Shown here in pieces: positions 1 through 11,669 of a stretch of 64,000 nt of DNA. The stretch covers positions 270,237 through 334,236 of the forward strand of contig NZ_MNLH01000003.1 in assembly GCF_002896555.1 (NCBI RefSeq). The letters are read 5' to 3'. Source of the stretch: Gardnerella coleohominis. GTDB taxonomy: Bacteria > Actinomycetota > Actinomycetes > Actinomycetales > Bifidobacteriaceae. The first letter of the stretch is position 1; each line of letters opens with the position of its first letter. The notes under the pieces were generated by a model. The model did not search any database. It was not told where the DNA came from and was given only the letters and a program-made list of their open reading frames with translations. The translations under genes were made by a program, and so were the position numbers.

Positions 1-3000
1 CAAACGGTTTCCGGCTTGCGCGAGCATTTGCGCTACAATGCGGAAGCAGTCTACAGTGACGAAACGCACTTCCCAGATAAGCAGTTCACGAGCTTTGAAG
101 CCTCGAAGGACGAGGATCAGAATACTGGCGAGTTTATTTACCAAACGTACAATACGCGCAAGTATAAGGTAAAGTATATTGATCAAGACGGCAAGGATCT
201 TCTTCCAGAAAGCGAAGTCAGCTCTGTAAATCGAAAGTACGACGTAGCGTTCTACAAGCCGATTGAAGGCTTTATGCCGGAAACTACGCAGCAGAATATT
301 GAATACGCTATTGGCAAAGATGGCAAGCAGATTGGCGAAAAAACATACACCTTCAAATATAAAGACGTTCGCGTGCTTAAGCGCCAGGATGATGCTCAAT
401 CTCGCCCAACCAACTACACGCGCTACGTGTTTAAAGTGGCTGATGGCCAAGGCTCTATGGGTAGCGTTGTTGACTGGCAAGGAAGTAATGTAGCCGACGG
501 CTCTGCTCTTGTGTACGACGCAATTAAGGGCACGAAGGCATATCAGATGCCGCTTCCAACAGTTAAAGCGAAGCCTGGATATGAGTTTGATGTCTGGACT
601 TCTAAGATTTATATAGATGATGGACATGGTGGGCAAACACATACTGATGGTTTCGACCGTCTGCCAATTCTTTCTGAGTCTCAACCTAATCCGAAGGTTA
701 TTTACACTGTTAAATTCAAGCTAAAAGCTCCTGTTGCAATCGATACTAAGGTTTTGAAACCAACAGATGCTTTGAGTCTGGATGATAATTCAGCTAAAGA
801 GCTTATAAAGAATGCTGATAAGTATCCAAGTAACGCTAAGTTCAGCTTTGCGCCTGGCGAAAGGTTTGACAGCACTCCGGGCTTGCACAAGATTAAAGTG
901 CAAGTACATCTTGATGGCAACACTGCTGCAGCTGAAGTGCTGTACCGCGTGCTGCCAGATTTGGTGTACGCAAGCGATTGGGGTAAGTTTAAGGCTACAG
1001 AGTACGGCAGCAAGCATGCTGACGACTACGTGCCGATTACCTTTACCGGTAAGAATGATGAAGGCACTATTATTGGTCACGATGGAGGTAATACTGGTTC
1101 TTCTACTAGCGGAATAACTACGCTTACTGCTTACGTTTATAAGAATAAGGATGTTAGAATCCGCGTGCCGCAAGCTTTCGGTAAGGATTATAACGGCCAG
1201 CATTACCACTACGTATTCAAGGGTTGGGTGACTAAGGTTGTAGAGCCGACTACTAGTACGCCTTCTGCTAGTACGCCTTCTTCTGGCACGATGAAGCCAG
1301 ATGAGCAGAAGCCAGAGGAGAAGAAGCAAGAGCAGACGTTTGATATAAATTCAAGCGACCGTTACAAGAATGTCAATTTAGACAACGGCGTAACTTACCA
1401 CGCTATTTACAAGCGAATCGACTACTTCTCCAGTTCGTCTGACAACGGAACAGTTCCTAAGGATTCTGTAATTGCAATATTCAAGCCTGCTCCAAAACGA
1501 AAGTGGAAGGACGGCTCAGACGGCCCTAAGGTGTTCTACGTAAAGAAGGGCGCTAATCTTGCTGATATTACAGTAAAAGTTACGGATAGCGATGGTAACA
1601 CTACAGAAGAAAAGGCGTTAGATTTCCTTCAAAACAATCTCACCAACCCTACTGGTAAGTGGTCTCGAAGCAAAATGATTAATGGCAAAGAGGAAGTAAC
1701 GCCTATAGACAATGTTTCGGATTGGAAAGTTGATAAGCCATTCCAAGAGTTCGTGGCAGATCAAACTCCTTGGACAAAGCCAAAAGTTCAGACTGATTAC
1801 TTGGTTGCTGTGCAAGGTAAGAGTGAGCTTCCGGCGTTAGAAAAGTATTTGACAAAGGAAAGTTTTGATGCTTTGAAAGAGGCGAAAAAGAAAGGCGAGA
1901 TAGAAGACGTAAAATTTGACTACGATTTGCCGAAAGGTAAGACGCCAGAAGAATTTGAGAATGAAATGCTTTCTAAGCCTTCTTTGTACACTGTGCCTCT
2001 AAAGGTTACAGTAAATTACAAGGATGGTGCTAAGCCTGAACCGTATAATCTCGTTGCTCGCCTTAAGGTTATTTATCAGTTGATGTACCCAGAAAGTCTG
2101 CCGAAGGATGATACTAAGCCTGCTCCTAAGCATGATATTAAGAAGAATTATGATACACCAGTTATTGGCGAATCTGGTGAGATTAATCTTGTTACAAATA
2201 ATACTGATAAATACGTTAAGGTAGAGTTTGAGAATCCAAATAGTACTGAAGGTACTGTTTCGGGCCGTAAAGAATATTACATCTTGAATGCTAGTAAAGA
2301 AACCAATACTACAGGAATAAAAGCTCCTCAAGCTACTGGCAAAAAGTACGATGAAAGAAGCTTCCACTACGAGTTTGTTGGCTGGAAGATGGTTAAGGGC
2401 AGTATTGCGTCTACTACACCTACTGTGAAACCTGTTGCATCTACCTCCTCATCTGCAGCTCCTGCTTTGCCAATGGTAGCTTTGTATGCATCTGCACCTA
2501 ACACAACAGGTGCTGGTGTAATACGTTCTGTTGAAACGGGGAATTCATCAAAGGATAATATTTACACTAAAGAACAAATTGCTAAGATGTCGTTTACTGA
2601 AAACACCAAGTTCGAAGCTGTCTTTAGAAAAGTGGATAACGTGTTGGAGCCTGGCACCAATGAGAAGATTCCGGATAATTACGTGCCACATTTGTTCTTA
2701 CCAGGTTTTGGTAGAAGGTGGACCGACGGCACTTCCAATCCGAAGGTGTTCTACTTTGATCCAGAAAGTAGTAACTATTATAGCGATATTAATAATAAAG
2801 TTGATGGTTTAGGTGTTCAGCTTAAAGGCTTTGGTGGCTGGTCTATTTATGGGGCTGCCGGCAACGAACTCACGGCCACTTCACCTGATTATAGTAAAAA
2901 AGAAACCCGCGTATATGTTGCAAAACAGGCGCGTGTTGACGACGTGAACGCCTCGGATATTGTTCTAAGCGTTGGCGACGGCATACCTGGTCCTGATGAG

Positions 3001-4605
3001 CTTGTGCACGGGAATGATGCTAATTCGAATCCTAATATTGTTGGCGTGCAAGGTGCTGGCGTATACGATATTAACAAAGCAATTACTAAGCCTGGTATTA
3101 CCACTGTCGTAGTAAACGTTACTCGCACGAATGATAAGAAGGAACAGGTAATAGTTCCTGTTAAGGTACATATTCGTGTGCTTCCAAAAGTTATTGCGGA
3201 TAAAGATTTGCCAGAAAAAGGTACGAAGGAATATGAATTTATTGCTGAAAACTACACGAAAGTAACGTATGTAGCTGGCGAGGGCGGAACCATGCAGTCG
3301 CCAATGCACACATACTGGGTGCGTAATGGCAAAGAGTCTGCAATAAAGGATTATATTCCAGATGTGCTTGCTGATAAGGGATACGTGTTCAAGGATTGGT
3401 CGTCTAAGACGATTGAAAAGCCAGCAGCTCCAGCAGATCAGCGTAAAGCTACTAGTAAAGAGCGTGAAGTATTAGCTAATATAGCTATTGTTGGTGGTAT
3501 GCCGTTTGTAGCTAATATTATTCGTAATTCGCATAGTTCCACTTTGGCTGCATTGCAGAATCTGCTTAGTGAGGCTGAAAAGGAGAATGCAGAGAAACTT
3601 TATAAAGCGAAGAGAGAACAATTAGCTAAAATCGCGGAAAGTAATGGTAAGTATTACTTAGCTGAGTTGATTCGCGGATCTAAGAAAAGTACTTTAGCTG
3701 CATTGAGTAACTTACTAGCGCAAAATATTACTAATCCATTGGAGATTAATAATACTGATAAGCTTGCTGAGCTTGTTGAGCTTGCTGAAGCTGCTGAAGT
3801 TGCGGGTAAACCATTTATTGCAAAGATAATTCGAAGCTCCAAGAAGTCTAGCTTTGAAGCCTTGAAGCAGCTTTTGCGCAGTGTAGGTGTAAATCCTGAG
3901 ACTTCTCTACCTGAGCCACAGCCAACGTACGAAACCACTATTACTGCAAACTTCGAGAAGATGGCTCCTATGAAGTTTAAGCTTAGTGGTTCTGCTCGCG
4001 AGGGTATTTTCACGAACTTCAGATTGCAAAACATGACTGAAGGTGATGTGAATAACACAACAGTTACAGTAGACGGCCAGGAAGTAACTATTAACAAGTT
4101 AATTGCTCAAGGCTTAGCTTCTGTAAACGGCATTAATGCAATCTGCGATGGTACTGAATGCAAGATTTCCGGCACTCCAAAGATTGTGAACGGAAAGCCA
4201 AAAGTTGAGCTAAAGTTTACTACTACCGACAAGTACGGTCGCGACGCGGAAATTACTATGGAAATTGATGTGATTCCTGAGTACACGCCAGCGCCAACTC
4301 CAGCGCCACAGCCGGAGCAGCCAGATACAACGCCTGTTCCAACGCCTGAGATTCCGTTTGTGCCAGATTTTGCGCCTTCTGTGATTCCTGAAGCTCAAGT
4401 TATAGAGCCTGAGGTTGAGCAGCCGGAGCAGCCTGAGCAAGAAGAGCCGCAACCAGAGCCAGAGTCAAAGCCTGTGCTCGCCAAGACTGGTAGTGACACG
4501 TCTAGTGTTGCATCCGCTGGTATTTTGTCGGCAGCAATCGCAGCAATCGGTCTCGCGGTTGTAAAGACTGGCAAGCACCATCGCAAGCGTCGCAATAATA
4601 AATAA
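1..4605 (+). CDS. Giant sortase-anchored surface protein, 5' end missing
   Basis: The frame is open from base 1, so the N-terminus and signal peptide lie outside the window. Over 1500 residues remain. Order seen: a MucBP-like stretch (about nt 166-370); two copies of a two-part module, first a Listeria/Bacteroides (InlB B-repeat-like) unit ending in a GW...YK/FR pattern (about nt 1015-1420 and 2200-2640), then a segment with a W.DG..PKVFY core (from nt 1500 and 2710); three related helical repeats of about 40 residues (nt 3450-3890); an Ig-like segment; a Pro/Glu-rich wall spanner; LAKTG at nt 4477-4491, a hydrophobic segment and an Arg/Lys tail. LAKTG is a known LPxTG variant, so covalent attachment to peptidoglycan by sortase is expected. 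Ligand unknown; adhesion is an inference. The helical repeats resemble albumin-binding GA modules. Confidence 0.85.
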   Translation, partial: QTVSGLREHLRYNAEAVYSDETHFPDKQFTSFEASKDEDQNTGEFIYQTYNTRKYKVKYIDQDGKDLLPESEVSSVNRKYDVAFYKPIEGFMPETTQQNIEYAIGKDGKQIGEKTYTFKYKDVRVLKRQDDAQSRPTNYTRYVFKVADGQGSMGSVVDWQGSNVADGSALVYDAIKGTKAYQMPLPTVKAKPGYEFDVWTSKIYIDDGHGGQTHTDGFDRLPILSESQPNPKVIYTVKFKLKAPVAIDTKVLKPTDALSLDDNSAKELIKNADKYPSNAKFSFAPGERFDSTPGLHKIKVQVHLDGNTAAAEVLYRVLPDLVYASDWGKFKATEYGSKHADDYVPITFTGKNDEGTIIGHDGGNTGSSTSGITTLTAYVYKNKDVRIRVPQAFGKDYNGQHYHYVFKGWVTKVVEPTTSTPSASTPSSGTMKPDEQKPEEKKQEQTFDINSSDRYKNVNLDNGVTYHAIYKRIDYFSSSSDNGTVPKDSVIAIFKPAPKRKWKDGSDGPKVFYVKKGANLADITVKVTDSDGNTTEEKALDFLQNNLTNPTGKWSRSKMINGKEEVTPIDNVSDWKVDKPFQEFVADQTPWTKPKVQTDYLVAVQGKSELPALEKYLTKESFDALKEAKKKGEIEDVKFDYDLPKGKTPEEFENEMLSKPSLYTVPLKVTVNYKDGAKPEPYNLVARLKVIYQLMYPESLPKDDTKPAPKHDIKKNYDTPVIGESGEINLVTNNTDKYVKVEFENPNSTEGTVSGRKEYYILNASKETNTTGIKAPQATGKKYDERSFHYEFVGWKMVKGSIASTTPTVKPVASTSSSAAPALPMVALYASAPNTTGAGVIRSVETGNSSKDNIYTKEQIAKMSFTENTKFEAVFRKVDNVLEPGTNEKIPDNYVPHLFLPGFGRRWTDGTSNPKVFYFDPESSNYYSDINNKVDGLGVQLKGFGGWSIYGAAGNELTATSPDYSKKETRVYVAKQARVDDVNASDIVLSVGDGIPGPDELVHGNDANSNPNIVGVQGAGVYDINKAITKPGITTVVVNVTRTNDKKEQVIVPVKVHIRVLPKVIADKDLPEKGTKEYEFIAENYTKVTYVAGEGGTMQSPMHTYWVRNGKESAIKDYIPDVLADKGYVFKDWSSKTIEKPAAPADQRKATSKEREVLANIAIVGGMPFVANIIRNSHSSTLAALQNLLSEAEKENAEKLYKAKREQLAKIAESNGKYYLAELIRGSKKSTLAALSNLLAQNITNPLEINNTDKLAELVELAEAAEVAGKPFIAKIIRSSKKSSFEALKQLLRSVGVNPETSLPEPQPTYETTITANFEKMAPMKFKLSGSAREGIFTNFRLQNMTEGDVNNTTVTVDGQEVTINKLIAQGLASVNGINAICDGTECKISGTPKIVNGKPKVELKFTTTDKYGRDAEITMEIDVIPEYTPAPTPAPQPEQPDTTPVPTPEIPFVPDFAPSVIPEAQVIEPEVEQPEQPEQEEPQPEPESKPVLAKTGSDTSSVASAGILSAAIAAIGLAVVKTGKHHRKRRNNK

Positions 4606-4618
4606 TCTATTTTAAATT

Positions 4619-4652
4619 TGGAGCGTTTGAATTTTTCATGCGCTCCATTTTT
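4619..4652 (+). terminator. Rho-independent terminator of the surface protein gene
   Basis: A 7-bp stem (TGGAGCG at 4619-4625 with CGCTCCA at 4641-4647) is followed by a T run. It lies 14 bases after the stop codon. Confidence 0.75.
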
Positions 4653-4785
4653 ATACGAATTATAAACGCGTTTTATGCGAATTATAAGTGCGTCGAGGGT
4701 GGTGACTAGAATAGCGAAGGTTCCGGTTCACGCTTAGCTATTGGGGCTTTGCGACCCGGGTCGCCCGAATTCCATAGGAGACATT

Positions 4786-4998
4786 ATGAAGCAGGGTATT
4801 CATCCCGACTATCATGCAGTGCAGGTTACCTGCTCTTGCGGCAACACTTTCGTAACTCGTTCTACCGCTAATGGCGATCACATGACGGTTGACGTGTGCT
4901 CAAAGTGCCACCCATTCTATACCGGCAAGCAGAAGATTCTCGACACCGGCGGCCGCGTGGCTCGCTTCGAGAAGCGCTACGGTAAGAAGACTAAGTAG
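4786..4998 (+). CDS. rpmE: 50S ribosomal protein L31 (zinc-binding type)
   Basis: A 70-residue basic protein of the large ribosomal subunit. It starts [10 protein letters not shown] and keeps the Cys pairs of the zinc-ribbon form (CSCG and CSKC, followed by HPFYTGKQK), typical of the C+ type of L31. A longer in-frame start upstream exists, but AGGAG at 4776-4780 sits 5 bases before the ATG at 4786 and the family begins here. It opens the actinobacterial rpmE-prfA-prmC-tsaC-wecA order but has its own strong terminator, so it is probably transcribed alone. Confidence 0.96.
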   Translation: MKQGIHPDYHAVQVTCSCGNTFVTRSTANGDHMTVDVCSKCHPFYTGKQKILDTGGRVARFEKRYGKKTK

Positions 4999-5006
4999 CT
5001 TTTGTG

Positions 5007-5054
5007 ACGCCAGCCCTGCTTTCGTGTAACTCGCGGAATCGGGGCTGGCGTTTT
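5007..5054 (+). terminator. Strong terminator after rpmE
   Basis: A 10-bp perfect stem (ACGCCAGCCC 5007-5016 with GGGCTGGCGT 5042-5051) ends in TTTT. Spacing of 8 bases from the rpmE stop supports a dedicated terminator. Confidence 0.9.
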
Positions 5055-5184
5055 ATGTGCCAAAAATGCGTGTTTAATGTTTTACATTTGACGTGTGTTT
5101 AATATACGTGTGTCTAATGTTTTACATTTGATATTTAAATTTTTAATTTACAATCCGCGTTAAGCGTGACTAAAAAGGAATATG

Positions 5185-6282
5185 ATGGCTGAGTCAGTAG
5201 AGGAACAGTTCCCGGCAGCAGTTACCGCGTTAGAAGAGTATCGCGATATTGAAAGTCGTATGGGTAGCCCGGAAGTTGCATCAAATCCGGACGCTATTCG
5301 AAAGCTCGGCCGCAGGCATGCAGAACTCGGATCAATCGTAAACGCTTACCTAAATTACAAGCAGCTTTGCGACGACTTTGAAGCCGCAAACGAAATGGCA
5401 AGCGACGATCCAGATTTTGCCGAAGAAGCTAAGCGCTTAGAAGATCAACTCCCAGCAGCAAAAGAAAAGCTACGCACAGCGCTAATTCCTAGGGATCCGG
5501 ATGATGCGCGCGATATGATTATGGAAATTAAAGCTGGCACAGGCGGCGAAGAAGCGGCTCTGTTTGCTGGCGATTTATTGCGTATGTACATGCGTTATGC
5601 TGAAAAGCGTGGCTGGACTACCGTAATCCAAAGCGAAAATTCAACGGAACTTGGCGGCGTAAAAGACGTTCAGCTTGCGATTCGCGCAAAAGGAACTCCT
5701 GCTCCAGAAGACGGCGTGTGGGCGAGCATGAAGTACGAGGGTGGCGTTCACCGCGTGCAGCGAATCCCAGTTACGGAATCGCAGGGGCGCATACAGACTT
5801 CCGCAGCCGGCGTAATCGTGTTCCCAGAAGCAGACGAAGATGACGACGAGATTGAAATCGATCCAAAAGATCTGAAAATCGACATTTTCATGAGCTCTGG
5901 TCCTGGCGGACAGTCCGTTAACACTACTTATTCCGCGGTTCGCATGACGCATATTCCAACCGGAATTGTTGTTAGCATGCAAGATGAAAAGTCGCAGATT
6001 CAAAACCGTGCGGCAGCACTTCGAGTGTTAAAGTCGCGCTTGCTTGCCATGAAGCACGAGCAGGAAGCGGCAGAAGCTGCGGATATGCGTCACTCGCAGG
6101 TGCGCTCGTTGGACCGTTCTGAGCGAATCCGCACGTACAATTTCCCAGAAAATCGTATTGTGGATCATCGCACAAACTACAAGGCTTACAATCTTGACCA
6201 GGTGCTTAACGGCGACTTGCAGCCTGTTATCGACAGTGATATTCAGGCAGATGAAGCTGACCGCTTAGCACAAGCCAAGTAA
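5185..6282 (+). CDS. prfA: Peptide chain release factor 1
   Basis: Class-I release factor that reads UAA and UAG and triggers hydrolysis of peptidyl-tRNA on the ribosome. The GGQ catalytic loop is at residues 241-243 ([12 protein letters not shown]), and the stop-codon-reading PxT motif appears as PVT in IPVTESQGR. About 365 residues, normal for the family. Two ATGs are adjacent (5182 and 5185); AAGGA at 5175-5179 gives a 5-base spacing only to 5185, so that start is chosen. The gene is followed by its own methyltransferase, prmC, which modifies the GGQ glutamine. Confidence 0.97.
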   Translation: MAESVEEQFPAAVTALEEYRDIESRMGSPEVASNPDAIRKLGRRHAELGSIVNAYLNYKQLCDDFEAANEMASDDPDFAEEAKRLEDQLPAAKEKLRTALIPRDPDDARDMIMEIKAGTGGEEAALFAGDLLRMYMRYAEKRGWTTVIQSENSTELGGVKDVQLAIRAKGTPAPEDGVWASMKYEGGVHRVQRIPVTESQGRIQTSAAGVIVFPEADEDDDEIEIDPKDLKIDIFMSSGPGGQSVNTTYSAVRMTHIPTGIVVSMQDEKSQIQNRAAALRVLKSRLLAMKHEQEAAEAADMRHSQVRSLDRSERIRTYNFPENRIVDHRTNYKAYNLDQVLNGDLQPVIDSDIQADEADRLAQAK

Positions 6283-6372
6283 TAAGTAATATCCTTTAAA
6301 CTTGTTGCTTGTTTTAGCTTGTGTTAGTTTGTGTTAGCTCGTAGAAATTAGCTTCTAGGAATTGCTTGTATT

Positions 6373-7287
6373 ATGCGCGAACTTTTGCAAAATGCTATTG
6401 CGAGTCTTCGTGAAGCAGGCGTGGAGTCTGCGGAATACGACGCGCGTGTACTTTTGGCACACGCTTGCGGAGTAAGTTTGTCGGATTTAAACAAAGCGCT
6501 AATACTTGGCGATTTAAATGATTTTCCGCCCGATTACGCTAGCAAATATAGCGATTTTATATCTAGGCGTGCTTCTCGCGAGCCGTTGCAGCATATTGTT
6601 GGTCACGCGCCTTTTCGATACTTAGATTTGAGCGTTGGCAAAGGTGTTTTTGTGCCGCGGCCGGAAACAGAAGTCGTAGTTCAAGAAGGAATAGATTGGA
6701 TTCGCGCAAATAATCTAAAAAATCCGGTAGTTGTAGACTTATGCGCAGGTTCGGGCGCAATCGGATTGTCGGTTGTGACGGAAGTTGCAGACGCGCAAGT
6801 GTGGGCTGTAGAAAAGTCACCTGAAGCATTTGAATATTTACAAAAAAACTATTGCAAAATCGCGGAAGAATATTATATTTCAAACAGATATCATGCAATA
6901 TTGGGTGATGCCTCAGACGTTAATCTGCCTGAAATAAGTGCGATTAAAGGACTAGTAGACTTAGTGATTACGAATCCTCCATACGTGCCAGAAAATCAGC
7001 CTGTAGAGCAAATAGAAGCAAGAGATTATGACCCTAAAATGGCGTTATATGGTGGATCTCAAGACGGTCTACTAATACCGCAAAAAATTATGGAAGCAAG
7101 TTTTGAGTATTTGCGTCCAGGTGGAATAATGATTATGGAGCACGATATTACGCAAGGAAAAGCCCTTTCGGATTATGCACAAAACATAGGATTTGGCAGC
7201 GCAAAAGTCAAAAACGACTTAACAAACAGAGCAAGATTTGTAGTATGCAAAAAAAGAGGAAAAAATGAGAAAAATTTGCACAATTAA
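6373..7287 (+). CDS. prmC: Release factor glutamine N5-methyltransferase (PrmC/HemK)
   Basis: Uses S-adenosylmethionine to methylate the Gln of the GGQ motif in release factors 1 and 2. An N-terminal helical domain carries the substrate-contacting PRPETE segment (VPRPETEVV); the SAM site follows (DLCAGSGAIGLS) and the catalytic NPPY motif is intact (ITNPPYVPENQP). 304 residues, usual length. It overlaps the next gene by 23 bases, which indicates translational coupling with tsaC. The 90 bases before it contain imperfect repeats of TTAGCTTGTG. Confidence 0.95.
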   Translation: MRELLQNAIASLREAGVESAEYDARVLLAHACGVSLSDLNKALILGDLNDFPPDYASKYSDFISRRASREPLQHIVGHAPFRYLDLSVGKGVFVPRPETEVVVQEGIDWIRANNLKNPVVVDLCAGSGAIGLSVVTEVADAQVWAVEKSPEAFEYLQKNYCKIAEEYYISNRYHAILGDASDVNLPEISAIKGLVDLVITNPPYVPENQPVEQIEARDYDPKMALYGGSQDGLLIPQKIMEASFEYLRPGGIMIMEHDITQGKALSDYAQNIGFGSAKVKNDLTNRARFVVCKKRGKNEKNLHN

Positions 7288-7981
7288 TGAAGAATCCTTG
7301 CAGCTTGCAGCACAAATTATTAATGCTGGGGGAGTAATCGTAGTGCCTACTGACACTGTGTATGGAGTTGCTTGCGATCCGTTTAATGAGAAAGCAGTTG
7401 CAAAAATTTACGAGCTTAAACGCAGACCTCGCACAAAAGCGTTGCAAATTTTAATGAGCAGTGTAGATGACTTAGAAAAGCTTGGGCTTTATTTGCCATC
7501 TCCGCTAGATATTTTAGGCAAAAAGTTCCTTCCGGGAGGATATTCTCCGATTGCGCGTGCTAAAAAAGGCTCGATTGCTTCAAGGCTTGCTACGCTTTGT
7601 AAAACGTCTGAAACTGATGCTCAAAACGATACGCAAACTCAAGAAACTCAGTCAGCTGAAGCAACTCAGTCAGCTGAAGCTGAAGCAACTCAAGGCGTGC
7701 GCGTGCCAGATTGCCCGGAATTAATGCAAATTTTGCGAGTTACAGGTCCTTTGGCTGCTTCTAGTGCGAATCGCAGTGGACATGAAAGTGCAGACAGCGT
7801 AGAAGAGGCAGTGGCTGCTTTTGGAGACGAAATTCCGCTGTATTTGAACGCTGGTCCGACTCGCTCGCACGTGGCAAGCACAGTAGTTGGCGCGGATCCA
7901 AACGATAAAGACGGAATTGTGATTTTGCGCGAAGGCGTGATAAGCGAAGAACAGATAAGAGCAGAAAGTCGCAAGAGATGA
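7265..7981 (+). CDS. tsaC: L-threonylcarbamoyladenylate synthase (TsaC/Sua5 family)
   Basis: Makes threonylcarbamoyl-AMP from Thr, bicarbonate and ATP, the first step of the t6A37 modification of ANN-reading tRNAs. Family hallmarks are GGVIVVPTDTVYGVACDP and KRRP near the N-terminus and the TGPLAASSANRSG block. A low-complexity insert rich in Thr, Gln, Ser, Glu and Ala (about residues 117-142) splits the conserved fold and includes a tandemly repeated TQSAEA unit; it probably forms a surface loop. The start overlaps prmC and the stop overlaps the next ATG, so the three genes look like one operon. Same order as in Mycobacterium. Confidence 0.92.
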   Translation: MRKICTINEESLQLAAQIINAGGVIVVPTDTVYGVACDPFNEKAVAKIYELKRRPRTKALQILMSSVDDLEKLGLYLPSPLDILGKKFLPGGYSPIARAKKGSIASRLATLCKTSETDAQNDTQTQETQSAEATQSAEAEATQGVRVPDCPELMQILRVTGPLAASSANRSGHESADSVEEAVAAFGDEIPLYLNAGPTRSHVASTVVGADPNDKDGIVILREGVISEEQIRAESRKR

Positions 7982-9075
7982 GGGTATACCTGTTTATTGC
8001 AGCAATTGCAGGCGGAGCTACATGGCTGATTATGCCTTTAGTGCGTCATCTTGCTATAACCATGGGAGCTGTTGGAAAAGTTAGAGCTAGGGATGTTCAC
8101 ACTATACCTACACCTCGTATGGGTGGCGTTGGCATGCTTTTCGGATTAGCTGTTGCTTTAGCTTTTGCAAGTTCAATGCCATTTATTTCTGGTTTATTTG
8201 CTGGTAGTAATCAGCCTTGGGTCGTTTTAGCAGGTGCCATAATGATATGTATTCTGGGCGTTTGCGACGATATCTGGGATTTGGATTGGATGCTTAAACT
8301 TGCCGGTCAGCTTCTTATATCTGTGTTTGTGGCATGGGGAGGATTGCAAATCGTCACATTGCCGCTTGGCTCGCTTGTTACAGCATCTCCTAGTTTGTCT
8401 ATTGCAATTACAGCATTTTTAATTGTTTCATCTATTAATGCAGTTAATTTTGTTGATGGACTTGATGGTTTAGCTTCCGGGATAGTTGCAATTGGTGGAA
8501 TTGCATTCGCTACGTACTCATATATTCTTGCAAGAACTTCTCCAATATATGCTTCTATGGCAACTCTTGTTGACGTGCTTATGGTAGGTATATGCGTAGG
8601 CTTTATATTGCATAATTGGCATCCTGCAAAACTTTTTATGGGCGATTCAGGATCCATGCTTATAGGTTATTTAATAACTTGCGCTTCGATTATAATGACT
8701 GGCCATATTGATCCTTCAGCGGTTCATACGAGTATATATTTGCCTGTTTTCATGCCAATATTATTGCCGATTTTAGTTCTTTTCTTGCCTGTATTAGACA
8801 TGTGCTTGGCGATTGTTCGTAGACTTTCTAAAGGTCAGTCGCCTACGCATCCTGACAGAATGCATTTACATCATAGAATGCTTAGAATTGGCCATTCTGT
8901 GCAAGGTGCAGTTTTAATTTTATGGGGTTGGGCAGCGCTTATTGCTTTTGGTTCTATTATGATCTTGTTCTTCAAAGCTGCTTATGTACTTGTTGGAATG
9001 ATAATTGCAGCTTCACTTCTTACAGTACTTACGCTATTCCCGTATTTGCGCAAGAGAATTCCAGAAATTCGTAAT

Positions 9076-9081
<6 letters not shown>
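7978..9081 (+). CDS. wecA: Polyprenyl-phosphate GlcNAc-1-phosphate transferase (WecA/Rfe-like)
   Basis: Integral membrane enzyme of the MraY/WecA family that loads a sugar-1-phosphate from a UDP-sugar onto the polyprenyl phosphate carrier and so starts wall polymer synthesis. About 11 hydrophobic segments. Diagnostic motifs: PTPRMGG near the N-terminus, NAVNFVDGLDGLASG, GDSGSMLIGYL, and the loop HPDRMHLHHRML. The His-rich loop and the location after tsaC match actinobacterial WecA rather than MraY, which sits in the dcw cluster. ATGA overlap with tsaC indicates coupling. GlcNAc as substrate is inferred from the family. Confidence 0.88.
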
Positions 9082-10693
<1,612 letters not shown>

Positions 10694-10765
10694 ATCGCGT
10701 GGTGCGCGTGGTGCGCAATTGAATCGCATATAAAGCACGTATAAAGCGAAATTAATTTTGCTCTA

Positions 10766-10818
10766 AACGGCGAAAAGTTAACCAAGTTCCCCATACTTGC
10801 ATGCTTTTCGTCGTTTTT
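10766..10818 (+). terminator. Terminator between guaB and orn
   Basis: AACGGCGAAAAG pairs with CTTTTCGTCGTT (one G-U pair) around a loop of about 27 bases, ending in TTTTT at 10814-10818. It lies just under 75 bases beyond the guaB stop. Confidence 0.75.
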
Positions 10819-10886
10819 AATATGCGCCTCGTCTGTACGAAGATGTAGGCTGATGGGTTCGAAAAAATATTAGGAAAGGAACGAAA

Positions 10887-11594
10887 ATGGCTGAAGCTAA
10901 GGAAGATCTTACTTTTACGCCGGAGGAATCGCGCTTAATTTGGATTGATTGCGAGATGACGGGACTCGATATTTTCCATGACGAATTATGCGAAGTATCT
11001 GTAGTTCCAACTGATTTTAATCTGAAAGTTTTGGACGACGGAATTGATTTAGTGATTAAGCCGAGCGATGCTGCTGTGGCTCATATGAACGATTTTGTAC
11101 GCAATATGCACACTTCTTCCGGACTTGTTGACGAGTGGAATAAGAACGGTTTGACTTTGGAAGAAGCGCAAAAGCAGGTTGTTGAGTACGTAAAGCGCTT
11201 TTTGCCAGAGCGTGGAAAAGCGCATCTTGCAGGCAACTCCGTTGGCTCAGACAAAAAGTTCCTCGACCGCTACATGCCAGATTTAATGGCAAATCTGCAC
11301 TACCGCGTAATCGACGTAAGTACGTTGAAAGAGATTTCGCGCAGACTTTACCCAGACGTTTACCGCAATAAGCCGGCAAAACATGGCGGTCACCGTGCGC
11401 TCGCGGATATTATTGAGTCGATTGACGAGCTTCGTTACTACCGCGATATGATGTTCGTTCCAGCTCCAGGACCAAGCGAAGCACAGGCAAAAGCTGGCGC
11501 ACAGCACATTGAGAGCACTAGCTTGCTTCGTGACTATGAGCGTCGCGGTGAAGCATTAGAAGACGTAAATTCCGCAGAAAAGCGCGACTACTAA
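10887..11594 (+). CDS. orn: Oligoribonuclease
   Basis: DEDDh 3'-5' exoribonuclease that finishes degradation of 2-5 nt RNA, including the linear pGpG left by cyclic di-GMP hydrolysis. ExoI motif [11 protein letters not shown] is near residue 18, the second acidic site is in [18 protein letters not shown], and the HRAL..D motif ([13 protein letters not shown]) supplies the catalytic His and Asp. 235 residues, slightly longer than the E. coli enzyme because of an N-terminal lead and a C-terminal tail. A clear AGGAAAGGA precedes the start by 6 bases. Confidence 0.95.
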   Translation: MAEAKEDLTFTPEESRLIWIDCEMTGLDIFHDELCEVSVVPTDFNLKVLDDGIDLVIKPSDAAVAHMNDFVRNMHTSSGLVDEWNKNGLTLEEAQKQVVEYVKRFLPERGKAHLAGNSVGSDKKFLDRYMPDLMANLHYRVIDVSTLKEISRRLYPDVYRNKPAKHGGHRALADIIESIDELRYYRDMMFVPAPGPSEAQAKAGAQHIESTSLLRDYERRGEALEDVNSAEKRDY

Positions 11595-11658
11595 ACACAA
11601 CGCTACTATTGAATAAAGCGCGACTACTAAATAAAGCGCGACTACTAAACGCAATAAA
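11577..11658 (+). repeat. Tandem copies of the orn 3' end including its stop codon
   Basis: The last coding bases of orn (AAAGCGCGACTACTAA) recur twice downstream, at about 11616-11631 and 11633-11648, with a shorter degenerate copy between. Each copy carries the TAA that ends orn. Confidence 0.85.
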
Positions 11659-11669
11659 AGGTACTGCCA

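Noticed and set aside
4653..4785. tRNA-like GGTTCCGGTTCACGC before rpmE
   Set aside because: The rest of a cloverleaf cannot be formed; it is treated as the rpmE leader.
5641..6003. ORFs opposite to prfA and many other highly expressed genes
   Set aside because: They are mirror frames of well-conserved genes with no start signals.
10800..10870. Possible tRNA because of GGTTCGAA at about 10855
   Set aside because: No acceptor stem or anticodon arm can be built around it; it falls in the orn leader.
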